From Oscillospiraceae bacterium (lineage in GTDB: Bacteria > Bacillota > Clostridia > Oscillospirales > Acutalibacteraceae): a DNA stretch of 64,000 nt. The notes beneath the pieces were generated by a model. The model did no database searches, had not been told where the DNA came from, and worked only from the letters and a program-made list of their open reading frames with translations. Position numbers and translations under genes: made by a program. Positions 63,101 through 64,000 of this stretch are shown here, one piece after another; the stretch's first letter is position 1, and every line of letters starts with the position of its first letter. The DNA is taken from contig SVPP01000015.1 in NCBI GenBank assembly GCA_015065765.1, forward strand, positions 1-64,000, written 5' to 3'.

Positions 63101-64000
63101 TCCCACATGTACAGAAACAGGTCTTACAGAAGGTAAGCACTGTGAAGTATGTGGTGAAGTTCTCGTAGCACAGGAAGTTGTTGATGCTCTTGGTCACACA
63201 GAAGTAATCGACGAAGCAGTAGCAGCAACATGTACAGAGACAGGTCTTACAGAAGGTAAGCACTGTGAAGTTTGTGGTGAAGTTCTCGTAGCTCAGGAAA
63301 AAGTTCCTGCACTCGGACACACAGAAGGCGAAACAGTAATTGAAAATTCAACAGCAGCTGATTGTGTAAACGGCGGCTCATACGACAACGTAGTTTACTG
63401 TACAGTATGTGATGCAGAAATCAGCCGTGAAACAATCACTGTAGATGCACTTGGACACACAGCAGTAACTGACAAAGCAGTAGCAGCAACATGTACAGAG
63501 ACAGGTCTTACAGAAGGTAAGCACTGTGAAGTATGCGGTGAAGTTCTTGTAGAACAGGAAGTTGTTCCTGCACTCGGACACACAGAAGGCGAAACAGTAA
63601 TTGAAAATTCAACAGCAGCTGATTGTGTAAACGGCGGCTCATACGACAACGTAGTTTACTGTACAGTATGTGATGAGGAAATCAGCCGTGAAACAATCAC
63701 AGTAGATGCTCTCGGACATACAGAAGTTGTTGACGAGGCAGTAGCAGCAACATGTACAGACACAGGTCTTACAGAAGGTTCACACTGTGACGTTTGTGGC
63801 GAAGTTCTCGTAGCTCAGGAAGTTGTTCCTGCACTCGGACACACAGAAGTAATCGACGAAGCAGTAGCAGCAACATGTACAGAGACAGGTCTTACAGAAG
63901 GTAAGCACTGTGAAGTATGTGGTGAAGTTCTTGTAGCTCAGGAAGTTGTTCCTGCACTCGGACACACAGAAGTAATCGACGAAGCAGTAGCTCCTGATTG
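60198..64000 (+). CDS. Giant secreted cysteine-repeat protein C (incomplete at window end)
   Basis: An open frame of 1267 codons without stop to the last base. The ATG at 60198 follows AAGGAGAG. It has a signal peptide (about 1-29, ...[10 protein letters not shown]) and a beta-strand-rich N-terminal region (about 30-470) with periodic Gly/Val/Asn segments such as [17 protein letters not shown] and [15 protein letters not shown], like the opening of parallel beta-helix proteins. From about residue 478 there are nineteen complete cysteine units and the start of a twentieth. Early units are diverse; later ones are the 41-mer form, with a 46-residue variant ([15 protein letters not shown]...) three times. 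It runs opposite to genes A and B. The C-terminus is unseen, so sharing of the A/B end domain is untested. Confidence 0.88.
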   Translation, partial: MIRKNAKRFLSILLSAVIVFSLFSMNISAAEENVASIGDTYYNSVAEALSAAVSGDTVIVQKDTTITQNVTVPAGVTLLVPHKDGYTGYNVASGNPDVNSNATGYVTDVLYRTLTVAEGVTVTVNGNILVSAIIGLKKSGHYRHEVNGNYAQMILNGKINVNSGGVVVANGYIKGSGAIEAFSGAEVRDLFVIEHFRGGTHSSYMRTQGVWIANEYDLRNITVEITIHYGAELTAQNVAYFNNSFSYNVVSFIGSSEGIFILKEGSKLVRTVEYRDRIGKDAEVYKLYGGGYLGSISIKIYISILPVTVNSSSFVLAVDGDNEFHLYDGEYDSYYNSKAISMKFLPGSEITIHDGATFKVNRYKTSTRNRYSQMVAYRELTDSQFTVNYRYPQGRPSAKVFVENGGTLYVDGEIGGEIYLEENATVTKGDNAVFSVTTKESAKLSTSDTETYTNDAEFIVPEEYHVVGWNSSNQLTWEKHTYGEAVATTAPTCTASGKGTKTCTFEGCDASIATTIPATGHNYQSAVTAPTCTAQGYTTHTCANCGDSYKDTYVESADHSYTSAVTKPDCENKGYTTYTCQVCGDSYVNDYVDALGHTEKTETIPATCTEKGTETVSCTVCGETISETEIPALGHTYGDWDIKDATCTETGLKTKTCAVCGDVVSETIPVAGHSYTSAVTAPDCENKGYTTYTCTSCGDSYVNDYVDALGHTEKTETIPATCTEKGTEKVSCTVCGETISETEIPALGHTEVIDKEVEPDCTNTGLTEGKHCEVCGEVLVAQEVVDALGHTEGETVIENSTAADCVNGGSYDNVVYCTVCDEEISRETITVDALGHTEVIDEAVAPDCTNTGLTEGKHCSVCGEVLVAQEVVDALGHTEVIDEAVAPDCTNTGLTEGKHCSVCGEVLVAQEVVPALGHTEVIDEAVAPDCTETGLTEGKHCHVCGEVLVAQEVVPALGHTEVIDAAVAPTCTETGLTEGKHCEVCGEVLVAQEVVDALGHTEVIDEAVAATCTETGLTEGKHCEVCGEVLVAQEKVPALGHTEGETVIENSTAADCVNGGSYDNVVYCTVCDAEISRETITVDALGHTAVTDKAVAATCTETGLTEGKHCEVCGEVLVEQEVVPALGHTEGETVIENSTAADCVNGGSYDNVVYCTVCDEEISRETITVDALGHTEVVDEAVAATCTDTGLTEGSHCDVCGEVLVAQEVVPALGHTEVIDEAVAATCTETGLTEGKHCEVCGEVLVAQEVVPALGHTEVIDEAVAPD
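62440..64000 (+). repeat. 123-138-bp coding repeat array in giant gene C
   Basis: Thirteen units from the 41-mer type unit at about 62440 to the window end, including three near-identical copies of the 46-codon variant (from about 62565, 63317 and 63578). Homologous in inverted orientation to 50070-51175. Confidence 0.88.

Noticed and set aside
61621-63965. Minus-strand frames opposite gene C
   Set aside because: Same cause: antisense shadows of a repetitive coding array without start signals.

Overview
The window looks like a chromosomal segment of an anaerobic Gram-positive gut or rumen Clostridia bacterium (Oscillospirales/Ruminococcaceae-like; inferred, not proven). Pointers are the moderate-to-low GC (by eye), AAGGAGG-type ribosome sites, TTGACA/TATAAT promoters, oxygen-sensitive enzymes (indolepyruvate:ferredoxin oxidoreductase, anaerobic sulfatase maturase), many secreted proteins with Gram-positive signal peptides, no LPXTG sorting signals that I could see, and short palindromic repeats of the kind scattered through gut Clostridia genomes.

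Layout: 1-250 holds the 5' end of an IS200/IS605 transposase gene cut by the window edge. 252-3507 (-) is a three-gene envelope module (SPFH protein, zinc-ribbon membrane protein, TPM-domain protein) resembling ydjGHI of the Bacillus pspA operon. 3656-8782 has deoC (+) and, on -, a secreted purple-acid-phosphatase-like enzyme, a nucleoside hydrolase and a secreted lipase-like protein. 8955-13173 (+) is a ZnuABC-type metal transporter behind a promoter with a perfect palindromic operator, then alkaline phosphatase and a phosphoribosyltransferase. 13220-19546 (-) is an operon gltX-glnS-membrane protein-DUF2628 protein-rarA. 19906-25078 (-) carries a BspA-like leucine-rich-repeat surface protein, framed by inverted copies of a palindromic repeat, and an ECF sigma/membrane anti-sigma-like pair. 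25271-29063 (+) is a GntR-ABC transporter operon with a likely autoregulatory operator. 29135-29520 is a gene-free patch of modular repeats.

29525-31790 (-) has a PI-PLC-like enzyme and a second lipase-like secreted protein. 31853-38826 (-) is a compact six-gene arylacetate module: Na+/solute symporter, two phenylacetate-CoA ligases, IorA, IorB and a double-ACT sensor protein. 38910-44221 (+) has an amidohydrolase and an operon of AlkD-like protein, membrane sulfatase, its radical-SAM maturase and TrmK.

44288-54270 and 60198-64000 are dominated by three giant secreted proteins built from a cysteine-containing repeat (C-x10-C-x2-C-x14-H in its commonest 41-residue form). Two of them (1271 and 1868 aa, tandem on -) share an almost identical C-terminal third made of about 100-residue domains in triplicate; a decayed fragment of a third C-terminus lies at 54184-54265. 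The longest carries an N-terminal MABP-like beta-prism, FIVAR-like, InlB-like and CBM-like segments and nine near-identical tandem 123-bp units. The third giant (+ strand, incomplete at the window end) has a beta-rich N-terminus and at least 19 units. Between them lie a repeat-rich gap, a beta-mannosidase/GH78-like pair, tRNA-Gln(CTG) and metA.

The most interesting items are the giant repeat-protein cluster with its shared C-terminal domain and recombinogenic arrays, the arylacetate module, the MABP-like domain, the modular GTGATATT repeat, and the GlnRS/GluRS/tRNA-Gln set.
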